A stretch of DNA of 64,000 bases from JAEUIE01 sp046350055. Lineage in GTDB: Bacteria; Planctomycetota; Planctomycetia; Gemmatales; HRBIN36. The stretch covers positions 2,790,001-2,854,000 of the forward strand of contig JAXMBC010000001.1 in NCBI GenBank assembly GCA_046350055.1, read 5' to 3'. Made by a program: the position numbers and the translations under genes. Under the pieces are notes generated by a model, which saw only the letters and a program-made list of their open reading frames with translations, was not told the origin of the DNA and made no database searches. This document shows, one piece after another, positions 18,080 through 25,895 of this stretch (position 1 is the stretch's first letter; every line of letters starts with the position of its first letter).

Positions 18080-18919
18080 ATGGTCGATAATGCTCCGTTT
18101 CACAGTCTGAAAGTCGGCGACCTCACCATCGAAGGCTATTCCCGGGCCGCGGTGCAGAGTTACTGGCGTATTCCCGAACTCAAGCTTGGCTTCGATCTCG
18201 GTGCCCAGCCCTGGGAATTCATGAACATGCCCCTTTGGTTCATTACCCACGCCCACCTCGACCATCTCTCCGCATTACCCGTCTACATTGCACGTCGGCG
18301 CATGATGAAGATGGAACCGCCGACGATCTATCTTCCAGCGGAAAACCTGGACGATGTCAAGCGATTGCTCCTGGTCTGGCAACGGCTCGACCGGGGCCGT
18401 ATGGCCTGCGAACTGCACGGAGTTCGACCCGGTGAAGAGATCGTGCTCGGCCGTGAACATGTCGTTACCGTCTTCCCGACAACTCACACGGTGCCTTCGG
18501 TTGGTTATCTCGTCTGGGATCGCCGCAACAAGTTGAAGGAAGAGTACCAGCACCTCACCGGTGAGCAGATTCGGGACATCCGTTTGTCAGGCACGCCGGT
18601 CACGCATGAAATCCGCACGCCCCTGGTAGCTTACACTGGCGACACCAGCCCCGCTGGCCTGGATGGCACGCCGGAACTTTACCGCACCAAGGTGCTCATC
18701 ACCGAGATGAGCTTCATTCTCCCCAAACACCGGAAGGACAAGATCCACAAGTTTGGCCATATGCATCTTGACGACTTTCTCGATCGTCAGCACCGATTCC
18801 AGAACGAAAAGATCATCGTTGCTCACTTCAGCACCCGCTACCATCCCGACCAGGTGAAGCAGTATCTTGACCGGAAGCTCCCGGAGGGGCTGAAGGAGAA
18901 GATCAAGGTGTGGGTGTAA
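18080..18919 (+). CDS. MBL-fold (RNase Z-like) metallo-hydrolase
   Basis: The 279-residue protein has the zinc motif THAHLDHLSAL, a later TTHTVPSVGY histidine, and the TGDTSPAGL and IVAHFSTRYHP blocks, an RNase Z/ElaC-like pattern. It lacks the long flexible arm of canonical RNase Z, so tRNA 3' processing is uncertain; similar planctomycete proteins are annotated only as MBL-fold hydrolases. It ends 8 bases before the stop of a convergent gene. Confidence 0.85.
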   Translation: MVDNAPFHSLKVGDLTIEGYSRAAVQSYWRIPELKLGFDLGAQPWEFMNMPLWFITHAHLDHLSALPVYIARRRMMKMEPPTIYLPAENLDDVKRLLLVWQRLDRGRMACELHGVRPGEEIVLGREHVVTVFPTTHTVPSVGYLVWDRRNKLKEEYQHLTGEQIRDIRLSGTPVTHEIRTPLVAYTGDTSPAGLDGTPELYRTKVLITEMSFILPKHRKDKIHKFGHMHLDDFLDRQHRFQNEKIIVAHFSTRYHPDQVKQYLDRKLPEGLKEKIKVWV

Positions 18920-18926
18920 GTCCAAA

Positions 18927-19874
18927 CTACTTCTTGCTCTCCACCGAAGCTGCGCCCTTACCCAGGTAGCTCTTCATATCGTCGTTCAACCAGGCAAGGG
19001 CTTTCGCATCCCCTTTCAGATGGGCGTTCCAGAACGCCAGGCTGCATTGCTTGATCTGCTTTTGAAACGCCAGATCTTGTTTCTTCTCATCACTATTGGC
19101 CCGGGCCATGCGGCCTGAAAAGATCATGTGGTCGCCATCCTGAAAGTTGATGAACCACTGCGGGCAACCAGTGATATGGTCAAAGGGAATCCGCCGGTCC
19201 GCAGCCTTGGTTTCGCCGATGGGACTATCGTCCTTCGTGCCGGTCATGTGCAACGTCGGCAGTTTGACGCCCTTGTAGGCTCGATCACGAAAAACTGCGG
19301 GAGGCACGGGAGCGGACATCGGCATCAGTGCCTTCACTCGCTTGTCGGCATATGACATGCCCGGTCCCAGCAGTTGCCCGCCAGCCAGCAGCGTTGTCTG
19401 GGCACCGAAGGAATGGCCACCCACACCGATGCTCTGCAGATTCATCCTGCCTTGGAGAGGACCAGCCTTTTTGTTGAGTTCCTCCAGTTGATCAAGAATA
19501 AAGGATATGTCCTTGGGTCGTTCGATGGCGTTCTTTGCATTGCCTGCTGTTCGCAGTGCCTGCATGCCGCCTTCACGCAGTACGGCACTGTCTGAGCCAC
19601 GGTGTTGCGAGTGGACGACTACGTAGCCGTGGCTGGCCCAGTATTGTCCCAGGTAGACATAGGCATCGCGGTTGCCACCCAGACCATGCGACCAGACGAT
19701 GACGGGGAAGGGACCATTTGCCTCTTTGGGGTAATAGATACGTACTGGAATTTCACGTTTCCGTGCGGCATCGTTCCAATCGAACGTGGTGCTGGTAAAC
19801 GCCAACGGGCCAGGGTCGGCGTAAGTGGCGTGGTCTTGAACGGGGAGGAGAAGAAGGAGCGAATAAAGCAACAT
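18927..19874 (-). CDS. Secreted alpha/beta hydrolase (dienelactone/PAF-acetylhydrolase-like)
   Basis: The 315-residue protein begins with a hydrophobic leader (MLLYSLLLLLPVQ). It contains the oxyanion stretch PVIVWSHGLGGNRDAY and the nucleophile elbow GGHSFGAQTTL. Tail segments around ITGCPQWFINFQDGDH and the preceding DDSPIG loop probably supply His and Asp. The fold matches exported chlorophyllase/acetylhydrolase-like esterases. Substrate unknown. Confidence 0.85.
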   Translation of the reverse strand: MLLYSLLLLLPVQDHATYADPGPLAFTSTTFDWNDAARKREIPVRIYYPKEANGPFPVIVWSHGLGGNRDAYVYLGQYWASHGYVVVHSQHRGSDSAVLREGGMQALRTAGNAKNAIERPKDISFILDQLEELNKKAGPLQGRMNLQSIGVGGHSFGAQTTLLAGGQLLGPGMSYADKRVKALMPMSAPVPPAVFRDRAYKGVKLPTLHMTGTKDDSPIGETKAADRRIPFDHITGCPQWFINFQDGDHMIFSGRMARANSDEKKQDLAFQKQIKQCSLAFWNAHLKGDAKALAWLNDDMKSYLGKGAASVESKK

Positions 19875-19929
19875 GGTAATGATCCGTGCGGGGCATGCAG
19901 AAGCAATTTCTGATCTAACCCCGCTTCGC

Positions 19930-20619
19930 TCATTTCTTCCGACTGGAAACTCTCTTTTTCACCAAATCGCGCTGCAGGTCGCGAAGTACATCTTTTCCGA
20001 TCCAGCGGGTGGGCGGCACTGTTGAACCCGCCAACCGTTCAGCAAGGTCGATGGAAGCGGCATGCAGCACCGGGTTACGGCTGCCAATACTGCGTAATGC
20101 CCAACTGACCCCCTTCTTTACGAAGTTGCGTTCGTCAGACGCAGCGTCTTCCATCAGTGAAAAGCGATCCAGGAATGGCTCATCAGCAACCTTTTTGTCG
20201 TGCAGGGCAATGCTGGCGAGCAGGGCAAAAGCAGTTCGCTTCTCGAACTCGGGCTTACGGATAGCCCACTTGTCAATCATCTTCCATGCATGCGGGGTGC
20301 GGTCGAACAGGCAGAAGCAGGCGGTGTCACAGATGGCCCAGCTGTCGAAATCCTTGCACCAGCGATCCATCTGGGCCGGCGTCAGTTCCTCCGGTTTACC
20401 GAGGAAGCAGGACATCATACGAGCTTCGTAGACATCAGTTTTCCAGAGTTCTGTTGCCAGCGTATGATCTTTGCCCAGTCGTTTAGCCAGGGTACGCATG
20501 TTGCCGACGGGAATACCCAGCGCTTTGTTATTCGGAACGCCAAAGCGAACCATTCCCGCCTTGACCTTAGGGTCAGCCAGCTTCTTCAGCTCAGCAAGCA
20601 CGGCATTGACAGTGGGCAT
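19930..20619 (-). CDS. AlkD-like DNA alkylation repair protein
   Basis: The 229-residue protein (from ATG 20619) is made of HEAT-like helices with conserved segments GIPVGNMRTLAKRLGKDH, LWKTDVYEARMMSCFL, DFDSWAICDTAC and NFVKKGVSWALRSIG. These match the AlkD family, DNA glycosylases that remove alkylated bases such as N3-methyladenine. An upstream ATG at 20685 would add 22 residues and overlap the DEAD-box gene; the start at 20619 leaves a 10-base gap and fits the family better. Confidence 0.87.
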   Translation of the reverse strand: MPTVNAVLAELKKLADPKVKAGMVRFGVPNNKALGIPVGNMRTLAKRLGKDHTLATELWKTDVYEARMMSCFLGKPEELTPAQMDRWCKDFDSWAICDTACFCLFDRTPHAWKMIDKWAIRKPEFEKRTAFALLASIALHDKKVADEPFLDRFSLMEDAASDERNFVKKGVSWALRSIGSRNPVLHAASIDLAERLAGSTVPPTRWIGKDVLRDLQRDLVKKRVSSRKK

Positions 20620-20629
20620 GGCAAAGCAC

Positions 20630-21817
20630 CTAGCCCCGAACGCGGGGCCTGACTGCTTCAAAGCCGGGGATGAAGTCTTCCTCAACGAGGGTGTTCATCA
20701 GCTTTTCAATCTCAGTCAGGTATCGGCCTTCCCCGGGTACAATGAAAGCGATGGCGATGCCGTCCTTGCCCATGCGGCCGGTACGGCCGATGCGGTGGAC
20801 GTAGCTTTCAGGGTCTTCAGGCAAGTCGTAGTTGATGATGTGGGAAATACCTGTGACGTCGATGCCCCGGCTGACCACATCAGTCGCGACGAGAACGCGA
20901 ATCTCGCCGGTGCGAAACCGGGCCATGATATTCTTGCGATGCCCCTGAGACAAATCGCCATGCAAGACGCCCAGGCGGTTTTTCAGGCTGCTGCGCATCA
21001 ACATGCGGTGCAGTTGATCTGCTCCGCGCTTGGTGGCTGTGAAGATGATACATTGCTTGGGTTGCTCGCGAACCAGGACATGCTTGAGCAAGGCGAACTT
21101 GCGATCCTCGTCCACGGTGAAGAACGTCTGACGTATCGAATCGACTGTCAGCTTTTCCGGGCTGACATCGACCGTCTGCGGCTGATCCATGTACCGGAGG
21201 GCTAAACGCATGACGCCATCTGGCAGAGTGGCGGAAAGGAGAAGCGTTTGCCGGTCGGACGGGGTATTGCGAAGAATCCGTTCAATATCGGGACGGAAGC
21301 CAATGTCGAGCATGCGATCGGCTTCGTCGAGTACCACATAACGGACCGTGCCCAGACGCAGATTGCCTCGACGCTGCAGATCGATGATGCGGCCCGGCGT
21401 ACCAATGACGATCTGGGCACCTTCCTGCAGGCCACGAATCTGCTTGTCGAACCGCTCGCCACCCATGATAGCTACACTGCGAATCCCCAAAGGCTTGGCG
21501 AATTTCAGTGTCTCTTCAGCAATTTGCTGGGTCAATTCCCGCGTCGGTGAAAGGATAAGTACCTGGGGTGGTTCCAGCTTGAGGTTCAGCTGATTGATGA
21601 TGGGCAACAGGAACGCACAAGTCTTGCCGGTACCCGTCTGAGCCTTGCCAATGATATCCTTGCCGGTAAGAGCAGCAGGAATGAATCGTGCCTGAATCGG
21701 GCTGGGAGTGATATAACCAACTTGTGCAATCACATCCAGCAGGGCAGGGCGAAGTTGTAACTCGGCAAACAGGGTCACTTCCCGTGCAGGCTCGGAATTC
21801 TCGGACACGACATACAT
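20630..21817 (-). CDS. DEAD-box ATP-dependent RNA helicase
   Basis: The 395-residue protein has a Q motif (GYITPSPIQARFIPAAL), motif I AQTGTGKT at 59-66, PTREL, TPGRI, VLDEADRM, SAT, and the second-domain blocks RGIDV and HRIGRTGRMGKDG. All helicase motifs are present. It belongs to the RhlE/DeaD group of RNA helicases that remodel RNA in ribosome assembly or decay. The short C-terminal tail has no extra RNA-binding domain. It ends 10 bases before the AlkD-like gene on the same strand. Confidence 0.95.
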   Translation of the reverse strand: MYVVSENSEPAREVTLFAELQLRPALLDVIAQVGYITPSPIQARFIPAALTGKDIIGKAQTGTGKTCAFLLPIINQLNLKLEPPQVLILSPTRELTQQIAEETLKFAKPLGIRSVAIMGGERFDKQIRGLQEGAQIVIGTPGRIIDLQRRGNLRLGTVRYVVLDEADRMLDIGFRPDIERILRNTPSDRQTLLLSATLPDGVMRLALRYMDQPQTVDVSPEKLTVDSIRQTFFTVDEDRKFALLKHVLVREQPKQCIIFTATKRGADQLHRMLMRSSLKNRLGVLHGDLSQGHRKNIMARFRTGEIRVLVATDVVSRGIDVTGISHIINYDLPEDPESYVHRIGRTGRMGKDGIAIAFIVPGEGRYLTEIEKLMNTLVEEDFIPGFEAVRPRVRG

Positions 21818-21977
21818 AGCATTCTCGTTTAACGTCTTAACTCATTTATAGAACGGCAGCAGGTGCAAAGCCAGCATTACTGGGGCTTCGCAAGGATATG
21901 CCAGGCTTCGTTTCGTTCAATACGACCAATTCGCCAGTCATCAAGCTCAACCGCTAGCGATTACGAAGCAGGACTTC

Positions 21978-23315
21978 TCATGTATACCGGACACCACGAT
22001 GCTTGGGCAGGAAGAAGATGGGAAGTTCCTTGTCGATCTGTAACAATCCCTTGCTGGTGACGCTGAGAAGGCCGTTGCGCTGTTCGAGAAAGCCCAGTTC
22101 GCTGAGTTGCTGTATGGGTTGCTGGAAACGCTGGGTGATGTCGATACCGAACTTCTGCTGGAAATAGGCTTTCTCGACCTGGCCGGTTTTCAGCTGCAAT
22201 ACCAGTTCACGGATGAGACGTTCCTCGTTTTCCAGGGCCAGGGCACGGGAGAAGGGTAGCTTGCCAGCCTCCAGGGCACCCAGGTAAGTGTCCCATTGAT
22301 CGAAGTTCTGGACATGCATACCGCCGAGGTGCCCAAAGCTGGCCACACCCGTGCCGATGAGGTCTGCTCCATGCCAGAGGGCATCCCGATAGACGAAAGA
22401 AACCTTGGCCCCTCGTTTCACGAGAGTGTAGGCCGATGACTGATCATAGCCGTTTGCTTTCAGTTCATCGACTGCGTACTGCATCCAGGCACGCTTGGTG
22501 GGCCAGTCAGCGAAATCGGGCACGTCTTCAGATCCTGGTTTATGCATCTCCTTGGAGAACACCGTGTTGTAGGGAAGTTCCATCTGGTAGATGGTGATGC
22601 TTTCAGGAGAGAGTTGCAGCGTTTGCCGGATACAGTCCTTCCAGTTGTCCCAGGTCTCGCCGACCATGCCAGCGATGAGGTCGATATTGATCTGCTCGAA
22701 ACCGAGTTCCCTGCACCAGCCGTAGGCTTTGAAGATTTCGGGCGAGCGATGGGCGCGGCCATTGATTTCCAGGATTCGGTCCTGAAAGTTCTCGATGCCG
22801 AGGCTGAGACGTGTGACGCCGAGTTCACGCAGTACTTCGATCTTGGGTCGTTGAAGAGTGCCCGGCTCACACTCGAAGGTCACCTCGGCAGGATGTTCCC
22901 AGTTCATACGTGCCTTGATGCCAGCAAAGACTTCAGTGAGTTGCTTGCCACTGAGGTACGACGGGGTGCCACCGCCGAAGTAAACATAGTCGAGCGGTCG
23001 CTTGCCAATGTATCGGGTAGCTGTGTAGAGTTCGAGTTCCTTCATGAGCCCGGTGACGTAGTTTTCCACATCCCGGGCGTTCTTGTCGGTGTAGACGCGG
23101 AAGTAGCAGAATTTACAGCGCTTGCGGCAGAAGGGAATGTGCAGGTAGAGTCCCAGCGGCGTGCCTTCCTTCGCAGGCTGAGCCAGCATCGCTTCCACCT
23201 GAGGCAAATAGTCAGGCTTCCAGTAAGAGAAGGGCGGGTAGTTGGCAATGAAATAGTTGCCCAACCCGGTGGCTTCCTGGCTGCTGGCTTCGACGGTGGG
23301 TAAGGTGAGGGACAT
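21978..23315 (-). CDS. HemN/HemW-like radical SAM protein
   Basis: The 445-residue protein has LYLHIPFCRKRCKFCYFR, with the radical SAM CxxxCxxC cysteines at 63, 67 and 70, followed by YVYFGGGTPSYLS. A long N-terminal segment with NYPPFSYWKPD precedes this. It belongs to the coproporphyrinogen III oxidase-like family; members either oxidise coproporphyrinogen III anaerobically or insert haem (HemW). Because the third cysteine is followed by Y rather than the C of HemN/HemW (CxxxCxxCxC), the exact role is unclear. No haem gene is adjacent. Confidence 0.85.
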   Translation of the reverse strand: MSLTLPTVEASSQEATGLGNYFIANYPPFSYWKPDYLPQVEAMLAQPAKEGTPLGLYLHIPFCRKRCKFCYFRVYTDKNARDVENYVTGLMKELELYTATRYIGKRPLDYVYFGGGTPSYLSGKQLTEVFAGIKARMNWEHPAEVTFECEPGTLQRPKIEVLRELGVTRLSLGIENFQDRILEINGRAHRSPEIFKAYGWCRELGFEQINIDLIAGMVGETWDNWKDCIRQTLQLSPESITIYQMELPYNTVFSKEMHKPGSEDVPDFADWPTKRAWMQYAVDELKANGYDQSSAYTLVKRGAKVSFVYRDALWHGADLIGTGVASFGHLGGMHVQNFDQWDTYLGALEAGKLPFSRALALENEERLIRELVLQLKTGQVEKAYFQQKFGIDITQRFQQPIQQLSELGFLEQRNGLLSVTSKGLLQIDKELPIFFLPKHRGVRYT

Positions 23316-23332
23316 GGATTGACTCGTAAGGA

Positions 23333-24427
23333 CTATTTCTTCTCACCAAAACAGTAGACCGTTCCATCACTGTTGCCCACGACCAGCCGGCCACTGCCGT
23401 AGGCACACGAAGCGGTGACCGAGGAGCCTAGTGGCTGTTGCCAGAGCTTGTTGCCTGTCTTGAGATCAAGACAATAGAGGACGCCATCGCCGGAAGGACA
23501 GTAGACTCGCTGGCCCAGAATGATGGGGGAACAATCGACGCGGCCTCGGGTTTGGAACAGCCAGGCACCCTTACCATCCTTCATATGAATGGCGTGTATC
23601 TTGCGATCGCGTGCACCGACGACCACGAGTCCATGGGCAATCGCTGCGGAAGAGTAAAACGATGCTGTTCGTGGTGGTTCATATTCCCAGAGCACTTCGC
23701 CCTTTTTCCAATCGATGCAGAGGAAGCTGCGTTCCATGTTGCCAACGTATATGCGGTCTCCATCGATGGCGGCTGAAGCTCCTGATGGGCCTCCCATCGG
23801 TACTTTATGTACCGCCGTACCATCTTTGATTTTGATGACGTGGAGCACACCGTCGCATCCTGCGACAAAAGTCAGGCCCTCAACAATGCCGGGCGAGCCG
23901 TTGATTGGACCTTCGATCTTATACTTCCACAAGTCTTTGCCCGTCTTCAGGTCAAGGCAATACAGGTGCTCGTCATTGGAGCCGATGAGGACCTTTCCAT
24001 CGTCGGTGATGTTGGCCGAGGAGATAATTTCGCCCTGGGTGGTGAAGGTCCACTTCTTGTCGCCAGTCCTGGCATCGACAGCGTGAATGATGCCTTCGCC
24101 ATCACCAATGACGACGATACCGTCCTTCACTGCAGCAGAAGCCTTCAGCTGAATGGCTTTGGTGGCATACTTCCACCGGGTGCTTCCATCCTTGAGATTC
24201 AATGCCAGGAGGTGTCCATCGACCGTTCCGAGATAGACCGTATCGCCAATGATGGCTGCAGTGGAATCCACCCCCTCGGGGACATTGATTTTCCAGAGCA
24301 ACTCCGGCTTTTCGGGCATGGACGCCTGGGCCAGGTAGCCTGTCTGCAGTTTATCGCCCCGGAACAGGGGCCAGTCTTGTGTGGCGGGCTCAGCAGGAAA
24401 AGCCAGGAGGAACAGCAGTGACCACAT
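23333..24427 (-). CDS. Exported PQQ-type beta-propeller protein
   Basis: From ATG 24427 (GAGGA 6 bases upstream) the 364-residue product starts with a signal peptide, MWSLLFLLAFPAEPAT, and then DWPLFRGD. At least seven blade-like repeats follow, ending in motifs such as LDLKTGKDLWKY, IKDGTAVHKV and LDLKTGNKLWQQ. This is the PQQ-like/BamB-type propeller. An upstream in-frame ATG at 24577 would precede the signal peptide and is unlikely. No PQQ-binding function can be read from sequence; planctomycetes use such propellers widely as periplasmic scaffold-like proteins. Confidence 0.88.
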   Translation of the reverse strand: MWSLLFLLAFPAEPATQDWPLFRGDKLQTGYLAQASMPEKPELLWKINVPEGVDSTAAIIGDTVYLGTVDGHLLALNLKDGSTRWKYATKAIQLKASAAVKDGIVVIGDGEGIIHAVDARTGDKKWTFTTQGEIISSANITDDGKVLIGSNDEHLYCLDLKTGKDLWKYKIEGPINGSPGIVEGLTFVAGCDGVLHVIKIKDGTAVHKVPMGGPSGASAAIDGDRIYVGNMERSFLCIDWKKGEVLWEYEPPRTASFYSSAAIAHGLVVVGARDRKIHAIHMKDGKGAWLFQTRGRVDCSPIILGQRVYCPSGDGVLYCLDLKTGNKLWQQPLGSSVTASCAYGSGRLVVGNSDGTVYCFGEKK

Positions 24428-24542
24428 GAATTGTCCTCGGTGGTTGCAGAATAGTATTCTCCGAAGAACCCAAGAGGGAGGCAATGGACGAATAGAAGGA
24501 TGAGGATTCGATGATGACGACTCAGGTACATATATCATCCCC

Positions 24543-25895
24543 ATGTCCATCAACATTCGCATTATTGATTGCACCACCCAGCAAGCCAGCCAGTTCCTGG
24601 CACAACTGCGTCAGCAGCTTTCGCCTGATGGTGACCTGGTGCCTGCCTCCGGCCAGGCGCTGACCAGGCAGGTCTTTGGCGAGGCACTCACACCCAATCA
24701 GAGTGTGGAACGTATCTGTCAGGCAGTGCGGCGGGAAGGCTTCGCAGCGGCACAACAGTTCTCGCAAGCCTTTGACCGCTTCGCACTGACCGAGAGTAAT
24801 CTGCGAGTGTCAGATGCGGAGTTGCAGGAAGCTCATCGCCAGGCACGGCCCGAACTGCTGCAAGCCATTCGGCAAATACGCCACAATGTTCTCACCTTTC
24901 AGCTAGGCATCCTGAGTCACGATGCCCGGCTCGAACCCAAACCTGGCACTGAGATCACCCTTCGTTATCGTCCCCTTCGTCGCATTGGCATTTGTGTGCC
25001 TGGCGGAGCTGCTGCCTATCCTTCCACATTGCTGATGACTGCTGTTCCTGCTCAGGCAGCGGGAGTAAAAGAAATAGTCGTCGTTGCCCCGCCTACTGTG
25101 TATGGGGCTAACAACGTCGATGTGCTGGCTACCTGTCACGAACTGGGCATCACCGAAGTGTACCGTCTGGGAGGCGCCCAGGCGGTCGCAGCCATGGCTT
25201 ATGGGCTTGGCGAGAAGATGCCCAAAGTGGATATGATCGTGGGGCCAGGCAACCTCTTCGTTGCCCTGGCCAAGAAGTATGTCTATGGCCAGTGTGGCAT
25301 TGACAGTATTGCTGGGCCGAGCGAAGTGGTGGTGCTGGCTGATGCATCAGCCGATCCCTCGCTGGTAGCATTGGACCTGATTGCCCAGGCGGAGCATTCA
25401 CCAGGAGCCAGCTTACTGATTACATGGAGTCGTCAGTTAGCTGAAGCAATCACGCCTCAGCTGGAGCGACACCTGACAACCCTGAGCCGCAGCGAACTGA
25501 CGAAGGAATGCCTTGAACGATTTGGAGCAATCATCCTTGCCAGGGATGAAGCCGAGGCGCTAGAACTGACTAACAGCATTGCCCCGGAGCATCTGCACAT
25601 CCAGACGACCAAACTTGACGAGCATGCTGAAGCGATCACGAACGCCGGGGCGATTTTCCTGGGTCCTCACACGCCGGTAGCGGTAGGCGACTATGCCGCT
25701 GGACCTTCGCATGTGTTGCCGACAGGAGGTACGGCCCGGTTTGCCCACGGGTTGAATGCCAACGACTTTCTCAAGCCGGTGAGCATTGTCAAACTGGACG
25801 CAGCAGGTTTGCAAGGACTGGGCGATGCCATCGAGACCATCGCCCAGGTGGAAGGGCTGACTGGGCATGCGAAGAGTGTGTCGGCGAGACGCTAA
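24543..25895 (+). CDS. hisD: Histidinol dehydrogenase
   Basis: The 450-residue protein carries the HisD core: RRIGICVPGGAAAYPSTLLMTAVPAQAAGVKEIVV, GPGNLFVALAK, GIDSIAGPSEVVVLAD and the C-terminal PTGGTARFAHGL. It oxidises histidinol to histidine in the last two steps of histidine synthesis, in the cytoplasm. Its last 4 bases overlap the stop of the convergent sigma-factor fusion gene. No other his gene is next to it. Confidence 0.96.
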   Translation: MSINIRIIDCTTQQASQFLAQLRQQLSPDGDLVPASGQALTRQVFGEALTPNQSVERICQAVRREGFAAAQQFSQAFDRFALTESNLRVSDAELQEAHRQARPELLQAIRQIRHNVLTFQLGILSHDARLEPKPGTEITLRYRPLRRIGICVPGGAAAYPSTLLMTAVPAQAAGVKEIVVVAPPTVYGANNVDVLATCHELGITEVYRLGGAQAVAAMAYGLGEKMPKVDMIVGPGNLFVALAKKYVYGQCGIDSIAGPSEVVVLADASADPSLVALDLIAQAEHSPGASLLITWSRQLAEAITPQLERHLTTLSRSELTKECLERFGAIILARDEAEALELTNSIAPEHLHIQTTKLDEHAEAITNAGAIFLGPHTPVAVGDYAAGPSHVLPTGGTARFAHGLNANDFLKPVSIVKLDAAGLQGLGDAIETIAQVEGLTGHAKSVSARR